Shown one piece after another: positions 1 through 7,630 of a DNA stretch of 64,000 bases (position 1 is its first letter; every line of letters begins with the position of its first letter). A program made the position numbers and the translations under genes. The notes beneath the pieces are model-generated. The model had not been told where the DNA came from and searched no databases. It saw nothing but the letters and a program-made list of their open reading frames with translations. The stretch comes from Psychrobacter sp. Cmf 22.2. Its GTDB lineage: Bacteria > Pseudomonadota > Gammaproteobacteria > Pseudomonadales > Moraxellaceae. The stretch is from contig NZ_MRYA01000002.1 in assembly GCF_001921745.1 (NCBI RefSeq), positions 248,001-312,000 of the forward strand. Direction: 5' to 3'.

Positions 1-611
1 AAGGTCAAATCTGTATCGCTATCAATCGTATTATCGTTGAAGACGAGATTTATGATGAATTTGTAGAGCGTTTCTTAGTGCACGTCAAGACTTTAAATGT
101 TGGTGATCCAAGTAAACAGGACACAGCAGTCGGTCCAATTATCAATGAAAAACAAGTCAAATCACTGAAAGAAAAAATCGCTAAAGCACAAAAAGAAGGT
201 GCCAACATGATTTTGAGTGGTGAGATTAAAGGTCAAGTAGTGCCGCCGCACATTTTTACCGAAGTGACTCGCGAGATGGATTTATCGTGTAATGAAGTAT
301 TTGGACCAGTGGTCGGTATCATCCGTGCTAAAGATGAAGACGATGCATTGTCGATCGCCAACGCTTCTATGTATGGTTTGTCTAGTGCTGTATTTACATC
401 GGACATGCAAAAAGGTCTGCGTTTTGCCCGCGGTATCAGAGCTGGCATGACTCATATTAATGATATCTCAGTCAACGATGAGAGTAATGTACCGTTTGGC
501 GGTGAGAAAAACTCAGGTATTGGCCGCTTCAATGGTGAATGGATACTCGAAGAGTTTACCAGAACGCATTGGATATCAGTACAGAACGAACCACGTCAGT
601 ATCCATTTTAA
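1..611 (+). CDS. NAD(P)-dependent aldehyde dehydrogenase, C-terminal part (5' end outside window)
   Basis: The reading frame is open from the first codon at base 3, so the N-terminal Rossmann region lies upstream of the window. The family oxidises aldehydes to acids using NAD(P). The visible part starts with GQICIAINR, which contains the catalytic cysteine (GQxC motif). It is followed by the conserved glutamate segment [12 protein letters not shown] and the C-terminal [13 protein letters not shown] motif. The C-terminal ending (THWISVQ, then RQYPF) resembles the aryl-aldehyde (benzaldehyde/vanillin/salicylaldehyde) dehydrogenase branch as I remember it; that substrate guess is inference. A terminator follows 28 bases after the stop, so this is the last gene of its transcript. 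Confidence 0.9.
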   Translation, partial: GQICIAINRIIVEDEIYDEFVERFLVHVKTLNVGDPSKQDTAVGPIINEKQVKSLKEKIAKAQKEGANMILSGEIKGQVVPPHIFTEVTREMDLSCNEVFGPVVGIIRAKDEDDALSIANASMYGLSSAVFTSDMQKGLRFARGIRAGMTHINDISVNDESNVPFGGEKNSGIGRFNGEWILEEFTRTHWISVQNEPRQYPF

Positions 612-638
612 TAGCATTAGGTCTCATTGAGACAGATG

Positions 639-667
639 AAAAAGACCGCTCCAATAGCGGTCTTTTT
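639..667 (+). terminator. Rho-independent terminator after aldehyde dehydrogenase
   Basis: A perfect stem AAAGACCGCT / AGCGGTCTTT with a short CCAAT loop ends in a T run. It ends the aldehyde dehydrogenase transcript. Because the stem is symmetrical and A-rich on its left side, it could also serve the opposing small gene. Confidence 0.85.
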
Positions 668-713
668 GTGCGAGTCTTGCATCTAAACATCAGTCATCTT
701 ATATATGGCAGTG

Positions 714-944
714 CTAATGAGAATGAAAACCTAGCAGAGCGCCAATCTCTTCGACAGTCATATTCCTGACGAGTGCTTGCTCTTCTACTGATAAGCGATT
801 GGTATGTTCTTTTATCATCGTATGAATGCTACGAGAGATCTCAGAGGTCGTCGCATAATACATTTGTGGCTGCTCTTTTGTAAGGATCATCAAAAACTTA
901 TTGACGATTTTGCGCTTTTCTTCCGGTGCATTTTCTTCAGTCAT
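714..944 (-). CDS. hypothetical protein, 76 aa
   Basis: A small acidic/basic cytosolic protein with no signal peptide or membrane segment. I do not recognise a family. It is probably real: the ATG at 944 is preceded on the minus strand by an AGGAG ribosome-binding site about 6 bases away, and it has its own intergenic space. The sequence is helix-rich (EEKRKIVNKFLMIL near the start; SVEEQALVRNMTVEEIG near the end), suggesting a small helical bundle. It is transcribed toward the aldehyde dehydrogenase terminator and divergently from nnrS. Any link to the nitric-oxide genes is speculation. Confidence 0.6.
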   Translation of the reverse strand: MTEENAPEEKRKIVNKFLMILTKEQPQMYYATTSEISRSIHTMIKEHTNRLSVEEQALVRNMTVEEIGALLGFHSH

Positions 945-1051
945 AGTATTCTCCTAGAAGTGAACCATTTAAGCAGTCAAGCTTATGACAGTCAATGCTA
1001 GGAGTGTAATGTCCATGATGAAGGAGCATTAATGTTCATAGCTATTCATTG

Positions 1052-1088
1052 TATAATTTATAAGATTCATATAGTATGAATCTTATAA
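1052..1088 (+). promoter_or_regulatory. nnrS promoter -10 box with overlapping NsrR-like palindromic operator
   Basis: A perfect -10 hexamer TATAAT lies at 1052-1057. It is directly followed by a perfect 13-bp inverted repeat (arms 1058-1070 and 1076-1088, centre ATAGT). The arms contain AAGATTCAT / ATGAATCTT, close to the known NsrR consensus half-site AAGATGCATTT in an 11-1-11 arrangement. The repeat would cover the transcription start, the expected position for repression. An NsrR-like regulator is encoded 1.5 kb downstream. Regulator assignment is inference from motif and context. Confidence 0.75.
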
Positions 1089-1100
1089 ATATTTTTTTAT

Positions 1101-2372
1101 ATGACTGAGAAAGTAGTTATGCAATCTATCAATTTGCCTAGTAAGCCGCCAAGCTCTCCGCACTCTATTCTGAATTTAAGCTTTCGCATATTTTTTAGTG
1201 GTGCGGCATTGTTCGCTATCATAACGATGGCGTTATGGGCATTTGTATTTACCGGTCATACTGACATAGAGGCACAGGAGCTAAACCCACTATATTGGCA
1301 CGGTCATGAGATGATTTATGGTTATGCCTTGGCAGTGGTGGCGGGGTTTTTGTTGACAGCGGTAAAGACTTGGACAGGAGTGATGATGCCACATGGCTAT
1401 AAGCTACTGGCTATTTTTACTTGCTGGCTTTTGGCACGACTTAGCTGGTTTGCTTTTGGTTTTGGAATGACGGTTGCGGGTAGTAGTGTACCGTTATTAC
1501 ATGCTGCTGCAATTTTTGATTTATTGTTTATCGGCTCGATGGCTTTTGTTATTTTTCGAGCAGTATTGCAAGTCAAGCAATATAAGCAGATGGGTATATT
1601 GGCAAAGCTGGCTTTATTAACTTTAGGCAACGGATTGTGTTATTGGGGTATTATCAATGCTGATATGAGTACGACTAAAATAGGTATTTACTTAGGTTTT
1701 TACTTAATTATCGGCTTGGTATTGACCATTGGCAGGCGCGTTGTACCATTCTTTATTGAACGTGGTCTTAGCATAACAAATTCTGAGGGCATTAGAGAAA
1801 CGGTGAATTTGCGTAATAACAAAGTACAAGATGTCGCCAGTCTGTTATTTTTTTTAGCTTTTTTTATCGTTGATTTGTTTTATCCTAATAAGTACTTGCT
1901 TAGCATTACAGCGCTTGGGGTAGCAGTAGTCAATATCGTGCGCCTAATTGGTTGGTATCATCACGGTATTTGGCAAAAGCCCTTATTATGGTCGCTATAT
2001 ATTGCGTTTATGGGCATGTGTCTAAGTTTCTTGTTGTACGCGCTGCAACCATGGTTAGGTTACGCCCACAGTATTGCTATGCATGGGTTAGCTATTACAG
2101 GTGTTGGGATGATGACGGTCGCGATGATGACGCGGGTCTCACTTGGACATACAGGGCGCAGTATTCATAAGCCGCCTAAGACCGTAAATATTATGTATGT
2201 CTTGATGGTATTGGTATTTGTTAGTCGAGTATTATTACCGCTCGCTGATATGAATCATTATCTGCTATGGGTTATGATCGCTCAGGGTGCATGGATTGCC
2301 TGCTTCGTACTATTCTGTATCAGCTATCTACCGATGCTCGTACGTCCTAGACCTGATGGTTTATTTGGGTAA
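1101..2372 (+). CDS. nnrS: NnrS family membrane protein (nitric oxide stress)
   Basis: A 423-aa polytopic inner-membrane protein with about 12 hydrophobic segments and no signal peptide. NnrS proteins are haem- and copper-containing membrane proteins that protect against nitrosative stress during NO exposure. Family features include the N-terminal FRIFFSGAALFA, the WHGHEMIYGYA motif with candidate haem/metal histidines (about residues 65-72), GRRVVPFFIERG mid-protein, and HGLAITGVGMMTVAMMTRVSLGHTGR near residues 330-350. The ATG at 1101 has no clear ribosome-binding site; an in-frame ATG at 1119 with upstream GAGAAAG is an equally good start. A palindromic operator lies 13 bases before 1101, and the nsrR-like gene follows, so repression by an NO-sensing Rrf2 protein is likely. 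Confidence 0.9.
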   Translation: MTEKVVMQSINLPSKPPSSPHSILNLSFRIFFSGAALFAIITMALWAFVFTGHTDIEAQELNPLYWHGHEMIYGYALAVVAGFLLTAVKTWTGVMMPHGYKLLAIFTCWLLARLSWFAFGFGMTVAGSSVPLLHAAAIFDLLFIGSMAFVIFRAVLQVKQYKQMGILAKLALLTLGNGLCYWGIINADMSTTKIGIYLGFYLIIGLVLTIGRRVVPFFIERGLSITNSEGIRETVNLRNNKVQDVASLLFFLAFFIVDLFYPNKYLLSITALGVAVVNIVRLIGWYHHGIWQKPLLWSLYIAFMGMCLSFLLYALQPWLGYAHSIAMHGLAITGVGMMTVAMMTRVSLGHTGRSIHKPPKTVNIMYVLMVLVFVSRVLLPLADMNHYLLWVMIAQGAWIACFVLFCISYLPMLVRPRPDGLFG

Positions 2373-2444
2373 AGAAATGTGGAGGTTAAAGGTTCACCAA
2401 GAAGGTCTAATTAATAATTTTAGGACAATCAAGGTTTAGATATA

Positions 2445-2516
2445 TTTAGTCAATTTCAAAACCGGTACAGTAGCACAGCGATAGTAGGCTATCGACTTTA
2501 TTTTGAACTGACTATA
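2445..2516. repeat. candidate short derivative of the MITE-like repeat, between nnrS and nsrR
   Basis: A 72-bp imperfect palindrome. Its outer arms, TTTAGTCAAT..TTCAAAA on the left and TTTTGAACTGACTATA on the right, resemble the terminal sequences of the two larger repeats at 34804-34950 and 47746-47890. The centre is a perfect small hairpin CGATAG-TAGG-CTATCG (2479-2494). It lacks the shared 39-nt core of the larger copies, so it would be an internally deleted or diverged relative. The similarity was judged by eye and may be partly chance. It could also act as the nnrS terminator (weak T run). Confidence 0.45.
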
Positions 2517-2600
2517 GCTAAGACTGATTTAGATAAATTCTTGAAATGTGATTTTGAGAGAAAGTTTTAAGTAATTTAAATTAAATAGGGACGTAAATTT

Positions 2601-3107
2601 ATGCGACTGACCAATTATAGTGATTATGCACTGCGTTCGCTGATTTATCTAGCAGTAAGACCAGAACCTGAGATGCTAGCAAATATTAGTGATATTGCAG
2701 ACAGCTATCATATTTCTAAAAGTCATTTGACCAAGATTATTCATCAATTGGGCCAGCTTGGCTATATAGAGAGTGTGCGCGGCAAAAATGGCGGTATTCG
2801 TCTGGCTTATGAGCCAAAAGACATAAATTTGGGTGTGTTGATCAAACAGATAGAGCCTGACTTTGATTTGGTGGAGTGCTTTGCCACAGTGAGAAGTAAT
2901 AGTCAAAAGCCTCGCTCAGAAGGCTTACCGATTACCTTTATTAGCGAAGAAGACAATAAAGCTATAGGTTGTGTGATTACGCCAGCATGTCAACTTAAAG
3001 GCATATTTTTTGAAGCGCTAACAGCATTTATTACCGTTCTTGAAAAATACACCTTGGCAGATGTTATTGATAATAAAGAGGAGCTAAGTCAGTTTTTATT
3101 TTCATAG
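2601..3107 (+). CDS. nsrR: Rrf2-family NO-sensing repressor, NsrR-like
   Basis: A 168-aa transcriptional regulator with an N-terminal winged helix (MRLTNYSDYALRSLIYLA; recognition region ISKSHLTKIIHQLGQLGYIESVRGKNGGIRLAY). It closely follows the NsrR pattern, including CVITPACQLK and LEKYTLADVI near the C-terminus. NsrR holds an iron-sulfur cluster that reacts with NO, relieving repression. Three candidate cluster cysteines are present: one in VECF and two in CVITPAC. The first two are separated by about 30 residues, whereas E. coli NsrR has four (from memory), giving an inserted loop. The start is the ATG at 2601 with upstream AGGG. It is probably the regulator of nnrS upstream. Confidence 0.85.
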   Translation: MRLTNYSDYALRSLIYLAVRPEPEMLANISDIADSYHISKSHLTKIIHQLGQLGYIESVRGKNGGIRLAYEPKDINLGVLIKQIEPDFDLVECFATVRSNSQKPRSEGLPITFISEEDNKAIGCVITPACQLKGIFFEALTAFITVLEKYTLADVIDNKEELSQFLFS

Positions 3108-3254
3108 AAGCGAGATAGAAAAGATATAAAAACGTTAAAAGGGTTCAAAACCAGCGACACTAGATCACAACTTTTGAGCCCAAATCTTAAGCATTTAAAT
3201 TTATCATTCTTTGAACAATCAATAATTAAATTAGTAATTAAAATTAATGACTAA

Positions 3255-4085
3255 TTAGTGATTAAGCTGCTCTACCTTACGCGAGCCTTGTGGCTGAATA
3301 GGGCGGTTATTGCCTTCATACAGATCAGACATAATCGCAAACTGATCACTAGCGAGGGTTAGTGGTTTTTTACTGACAAACCATTGTACTTCTTCTGAAC
3401 ATGGCGGCGTCGTGAGCGAACCATCGTAATGATAGAAGGTAGGCATCACAGGGGCTAAAGCAGACAAGCCTACGCCATTAGCCGTGTATTCATCGTCGTT
3501 TTGAGTGGTCAGCTCAGTACCATTTAGTAACACCCGTAGCGCGTCATTGGCCTCACCAATTTGCAGCATGACACCCACTACAGCAAGATTGCCTTCGCTA
3601 TTAGCGTGCACAAAATGGATCTCGCCAGGATAGCTCTGACTGCCGAATTGATGCTCGCTTGGGGTATGGTAATGAAACTGCTTGAGCACATAGCGTTCGT
3701 TCTCTACCATAATAGCGTTGTCTTCGGTCGTTGGCGTATAGACGACTGTATGTCCATTGTCATGAATGCGAATGTTGGTCGATTGAACATAGTTAATGAC
3801 GGGCGCAGCTGAGCTACTGGCAGTCACTTCTTTGATATTAATAGGTGATTGCTGTTTACCAATCTTGCAAGCACTAGCGCCTTCGACATCACCCCAATAC
3901 TCTGGACCTGTATTACCTTCGTATGACCACTTAGGATGATGGACACCACCATTGCCTTGCGGTGTCACTACGGTCACATTGGCATCAGTAGGCTGATCTG
4001 TCAAAGCCTGCTGATTAGAAGTACAAGCAGAAAAACCTAAAGCGCTTACTGCCAGCACAGCAGTCGCTAAATAATGACGATTCAT
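3255..4085 (-). CDS. alpha-class carbonic anhydrase, periplasmic lipoprotein
   Basis: A 276-aa protein that interconverts CO2 and bicarbonate. It starts with a lipoprotein signal peptide ending in a lipobox-like LGFSAC, so Cys21 would be lipidated and the enzyme anchored on the periplasmic face. The alpha-class signatures are complete: WSYEG, QQSPINI, the zinc histidines in QFHYHTPSEH (H-x-H) and EIHFVHANSEG, and GSLTTPPCSEEVQWFV with the catalytic threonine. A low-complexity linker of about 25 residues separates the lipid anchor from the domain. The ATG at 4085 has an AAGGA site upstream. It is monocistronic. Lipid anchoring is inferred from the lipobox; many alpha-class enzymes are simply secreted. 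Confidence 0.92.
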   Translation of the reverse strand: MNRHYLATAVLAVSALGFSACTSNQQALTDQPTDANVTVVTPQGNGGVHHPKWSYEGNTGPEYWGDVEGASACKIGKQQSPINIKEVTASSSAAPVINYVQSTNIRIHDNGHTVVYTPTTEDNAIMVENERYVLKQFHYHTPSEHQFGSQSYPGEIHFVHANSEGNLAVVGVMLQIGEANDALRVLLNGTELTTQNDDEYTANGVGLSALAPVMPTFYHYDGSLTTPPCSEEVQWFVSKKPLTLASDQFAIMSDLYEGNNRPIQPQGSRKVEQLNH

Positions 4086-4175
4086 ATTATAGTCCTTTTT
4101 ATAGTCAAAATATCCATGTTACCGTTAATTCAAAAGTGAATGAACGATAAGGTATGTCTGTTAAAGCTTAAAAAA

Positions 4176-4922
4176 TTAAGACTTCTCAAGCTTAGGGCGT
4201 GCTTTTTCAATCGCTTTTAATAATGCCTTCTCAAACCCACCAACTTCAAATGTGATCAAGCTTGAGTGGGCAGCACAGAAATTATGGGCATCGCGCCATT
4301 GATGAGCAAGCTCGGTCGCCCAGTCGCAATATTGTTTGCCAGCGTCTGGCTCATCTTTAAGCGCTTGCTTGGTTGTAGGATGTAAGAGGAGCTCAGGTAA
4401 TACCGCCTCAAGCACCTTTGCTGGTGGGCTCATAAAAGTATCATCTACATGCAAACTTCTGCTGGCAGGATGGTAAGCCAATAACGAGCCTGCATGAATT
4501 TTCTCATTAGGAGAGATATAGTAGATGCCTTGAGATAAAGAAAATTTGAGCTCCGGATAGCGTTCGGCTACTGCATTGCTCTCTACTAAGTCATCTGCCC
4601 ATGGTATTTGGGGTACTTGTTTATGATGACGGCTACTTCCATAAAATTCGGCTAGCGGAAAATCTTTTGCCATTTGGACGCAATGTACGGTATGAAAAGG
4701 ATGAAGGTTCAACACAGCTTCGACATCTTGGCCGTCATTGGTCAATGCCATAACTTGATCTCGTACATCACCAGTCAGCTCGTAACTGTCCAAAAAGACA
4801 AACTTGCCTGACTCTAACCGTACGAGCGAGCACTGGGTACCTATGTCAAGTACACCGCCTAGACGAAAAGATCCACGTATGTTCCAAAAACCTGCGCCTA
4901 AATTGTAAATTTTATCTGCCAT
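4176..4922 (-). CDS. conserved hypothetical protein, possible metallo-beta-lactamase-like fold (paralogue 2)
   Basis: A 248-aa cytosolic protein. I do not recognise a named family with certainty. The N-terminal strand pattern (LGAGFWNIRGSF, SLVRLESGKFVFLDSYELTG) followed by a histidine cluster HPFHTVH, then a conserved DDTF and a late AHSS, resembles the order of metal-binding elements in metallo-beta-lactamase folds. The classical HxHxDH motif is replaced by HxxHxxH, so metal binding and activity are uncertain. The start at the ATG at 4922 is chosen because AAGGA lies 9 bases upstream and because it matches the N-terminus of the neighbour; a TTG two codons earlier is less likely. It is about two thirds identical by eye to the gene at 5005-5748, a clear tandem duplication. 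Confidence 0.7.
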   Translation of the reverse strand: MADKIYNLGAGFWNIRGSFRLGGVLDIGTQCSLVRLESGKFVFLDSYELTGDVRDQVMALTNDGQDVEAVLNLHPFHTVHCVQMAKDFPLAEFYGSSRHHKQVPQIPWADDLVESNAVAERYPELKFSLSQGIYYISPNEKIHAGSLLAYHPASRSLHVDDTFMSPPAKVLEAVLPELLLHPTTKQALKDEPDAGKQYCDWATELAHQWRDAHNFCAAHSSLITFEVGGFEKALLKAIEKARPKLEKS

Positions 4923-5004
4923 GAACAATATTCCTTAATAATGGATGATTTATAAAAATATTAAATTAAAAGGTCAAATTAAAAAGTTGAGGAGTTAAAT
5001 TATA

Positions 5005-5748
5005 CTATGCTTCAAGCTCAGGACGCGCTCTATCGATAGCAGAGAGTAGAGCTGCCTCAAATCTGCCTTCTTCAAACTTGACCAAACCTGAATGCGCGCC
5101 ACAAAAATTGCGTACGTCACGCCACTTATGCGCCAGCTGAGTTGCCCAATCGCAATACTCTTTACCCGCATCAAGCTCATCTTTAAGTGCTTTTAGAGTT
5201 GTTGGATGTAAGCCTAAGTCAGCTTGCATGGTATTAATCAACTTTGAAGGTGGAATCTCAAAAGTATCATCAACATAGATGCTGAGACTGGCTGAATGGA
5301 ATACTAGAAGTGAGCTGGCATGAACACTTTCATCAGGTGCGATATAGTGAATACCTTTAGGTAAAGAAAATTCAAGCTCGGGATAACGCTCAGCGACAGT
5401 GTCACTTTCGACCAAATCATCACTCCATTTTACATTCGGGACTTGCTTGGGATGGCGGCTGCTGCCGTAAAAGATCGCTTGCGGAAAGTCTTTTGCCATC
5501 TGCTCACAATGAACAGTATGAAAGGGATGAACGTTCAGCACCGCTTCGACATCTTGGCCGTCATTGGTTAATGCCATTACTTGAGCGCGTACGCCATCTG
5601 TCAGAGTGTAACTGTCTAAGAAAATAAAACGACCAGATGAGAGTTTTACCAGTGCGCACTGAACACCTATGTCTAGTATGCCGTTTTTGATAAATGAGCC
5701 TCTGATACTCCAAAATCCTGCCCCTAAGTCATAAATCTTATCTTCCAT
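5005..5748 (-). CDS. conserved hypothetical protein, possible metallo-beta-lactamase-like fold (paralogue 1)
   Basis: A 247-aa upstream member of a tandem pair. It shares KIY-LGAGFW, ALTNDGQDVEAVLN, HPFHTVHC, FYGSSRH, AERYPEL, VDDTF, LHPTT and YCDWAT with the downstream copy, with the same length and no gaps apparent. The ATG at 5748 is preceded by AGGAAA. The conserved histidine cluster (HxxHxxH), the Asp-Asp-Thr-Phe segment and the late His (AHSG) suggest a degenerate metallo-hydrolase site; this is inference. The 82-bp gap between the two genes suggests co-transcription. No neighbour suggests a substrate. Confidence 0.72.
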   Translation of the reverse strand: MEDKIYDLGAGFWSIRGSFIKNGILDIGVQCALVKLSSGRFIFLDSYTLTDGVRAQVMALTNDGQDVEAVLNVHPFHTVHCEQMAKDFPQAIFYGSSRHPKQVPNVKWSDDLVESDTVAERYPELEFSLPKGIHYIAPDESVHASSLLVFHSASLSIYVDDTFEIPPSKLINTMQADLGLHPTTLKALKDELDAGKEYCDWATQLAHKWRDVRNFCGAHSGLVKFEEGRFEAALLSAIDRARPELEA

Positions 5749-6063
5749 TGTTTTTATTTCCTGTTGATTAATAAATGCTCAAGTCATTATTTAGACAAGA
5801 ATCCCATGACTGCCGTCACAGTTTTTCAGAGATTATGAACTCAAGGTTTGCCAAAGTCTGTTATAAAAGGGAAGTGGAATGTATAGATAGTTTAAATTAG
5901 CACCAGCTAAGCAACTATAGTAGAACATAGTAGAGTTATAACAATGAACAAACGGTTTTAAAGAGTTTAAAAATTATGTATTGAAACATTTGGTAGGCAA
6001 TACTTGACAGTATGTACTAGCAATTGGTATAAAGCATCTACCTAAACGAATATAGACAGACAA
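5749..6063. other. intergenic region with no recognised gene
   Basis: Between two divergent genes. It must hold the promoter for the tandem hypothetical genes and that for the beta-helix gene. I see no strong hairpin, RNA gene or repeat here. Confidence 0.5.
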
Positions 6064-7131
6064 ATGCCTACATCATCAGACTCAAACCTTAAGCAGATAT
6101 ATGTTAAAGATTATCGCTCTCCGCAAGCGGCGATAGACTATGCTAAGTCTATCGGTGGCGCTCGGATTATATTCCCTAATGGCGACTATCCTTGTAGTTT
6201 GGTGATAGATAGTCCGAATATTGAGCTCTTTAGTGATGGTAATACCATTTTACGTGCAAAAACACCTTCTACTGTCGTCGATGTAAAGACAGGCGGAGTA
6301 AACTTCGTCTTAGATGGATTCGACATACGAGGTCAGACCTTGCGAGATGAGCTTACCTCTAACAGAAATGGCACGCACAAAAACACCAAAGCTCTGCACT
6401 GTATACGCATTCAAGAGCGGGGTGCTCGTCTCAAAAATTTTAAGACAAGCGGAGCAAGGTATGATGGTCTTTACCTAAAGTATGATGGTCAGATTGATTT
6501 TGAAGCTCAGGACTTCTTAATTGGATCAACGGCAAGAAATCCAGTAACTATCGTTGCAGGACAAGGGTTTCGGTTTACACGTGGTAAAGTTAGTATTGAT
6601 AATAGGTTTACATCAAAACAAGGTAAACTGATAAGCGGTCTGTATTTATTTGACTGTGAACCCAACAATATCAACGATAAATATCGTGGTATTAAGTTTA
6701 CAAACGTGATCTTTGAAAACGCGGGTACAGGTTATGGCAATAATCAGGTTATATTTCAAGACACCAACATAGGTAATTCAAACGATTTGGGCGTGTATTT
6801 TGAAGACTGTCAATTTATTAAAGCGGGCGCAGCGACAGGCTCTGCTTATGTACGCCTAAAAGCTGACACAAAGTTAAAGGAATTTAGCAATATTCACTTT
6901 AAGAGTACGCGCCATCAGTTTAGAGCAATGGCAATTGCAGGAGGTCGTGAGGTATTGCTCAAAAACTCAACGTTTGAAAATATGATTATTGACGAGCAAA
7001 ATTTAACATTTGCCATCCGATTGTCGACTGGCTGTAAGGTCGTAAATATAAAAACAACCGCAAACAAGCCTGTGAAGTTGCTTTTGGATAAGAAAAGTAA
7101 TGTCAAAGTTATAAATGTCGCAGGATATTAA
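6064..7131 (+). CDS. right-handed parallel beta-helix protein, unknown function
   Basis: A 355-aa protein that begins like pectate-lyase/glycosidase beta-helix proteins: KDYRSPQAAIDYAKSIGGARIIFPNGDYPC, then short strand-turn repeats such as VNFVLDGFDIRGQ, GARLKNFKTSGARYDGLYL and REVLLKNSTFENMIID. These are typical of polysaccharide-binding or polysaccharide-cleaving parallel beta-helices. No signal peptide is visible, so export would need another route, or the protein acts inside the cell. No catalytic residues can be named. The ATG at 6064 lacks a good ribosome-binding site. The gene stands alone and is followed by a strong terminator, consistent with an accessory gene. Homology to phage or capsule depolymerases is possible but not shown. 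Confidence 0.7.
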   Translation: MPTSSDSNLKQIYVKDYRSPQAAIDYAKSIGGARIIFPNGDYPCSLVIDSPNIELFSDGNTILRAKTPSTVVDVKTGGVNFVLDGFDIRGQTLRDELTSNRNGTHKNTKALHCIRIQERGARLKNFKTSGARYDGLYLKYDGQIDFEAQDFLIGSTARNPVTIVAGQGFRFTRGKVSIDNRFTSKQGKLISGLYLFDCEPNNINDKYRGIKFTNVIFENAGTGYGNNQVIFQDTNIGNSNDLGVYFEDCQFIKAGAATGSAYVRLKADTKLKEFSNIHFKSTRHQFRAMAIAGGREVLLKNSTFENMIIDEQNLTFAIRLSTGCKVVNIKTTANKPVKLLLDKKSNVKVINVAGY

Positions 7132-7194
7132 GATCATGGTACTGGTTTATAAGTACTGATTGATAGGTACTGACATACAACTACTAATTCATAC

Positions 7195-7218
7195 AAGCCG
7201 CAGTCAGCGGCTTTTTTT
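7195..7218 (+). terminator. Rho-independent terminator after beta-helix gene
   Basis: Perfect stem AAGCCGC / GCGGCTT with loop AGTCA, followed by a run of seven T. Confidence 0.9.
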
Positions 7219-7630
7219 GTGTTTTAAGATAAGTCAACTATGCAGTGATTTTTTAATGGCTCTCGTAAGTCACTTATGTAGTGAGGATTGAATTGTCGTT
7301 AGTAACTCATGAATAATAATACTGATAACTAAATTAATTTTCACAAAAATGTAGAAATGACAGTGTAAGCAACCAATTAGTGGAAAACAAGCACTATGTA
7401 TATTAATGCGACAGGTGATGTCGTAGTAAGTTGAAGGGCAGTAACTTGGGTACCAAAATTACATAACATTTTGCATCTTAAGCCTAACTGTCAGTGTGAT
7501 AACATGATGTCCTTTTCGTTAATATAATTTTAGACTTGGACATTTATATGTTTATAGTCTGTTCCTACCATCCGTGTCGATAGTCATCGTACCTTATGAT
7601 AATCATCGCGCTTAATATAGTCAGTATCCT
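7219..7630. other. intergenic region, 412 bp, with imperfect direct repeat
   Basis: No gene was found. Two related 19-bp stretches, 7231-7249 and 7267-7285, match at 15 of 19 positions (AAGTCA..TATG.AGTGA), spaced 36 bases apart. A TTTTGCATCTT stretch at 7470-7480 recalls half of an NsrR site but has no matching partner. The MFS gene promoter should lie here. Confidence 0.5.

Noticed and set aside
7466-7480. TTTTGCATCTT as a second NsrR site upstream of the MFS gene
   Set aside because: Only one half-site matches; the other side (ACCAAAATTACAT) shows no symmetric partner.
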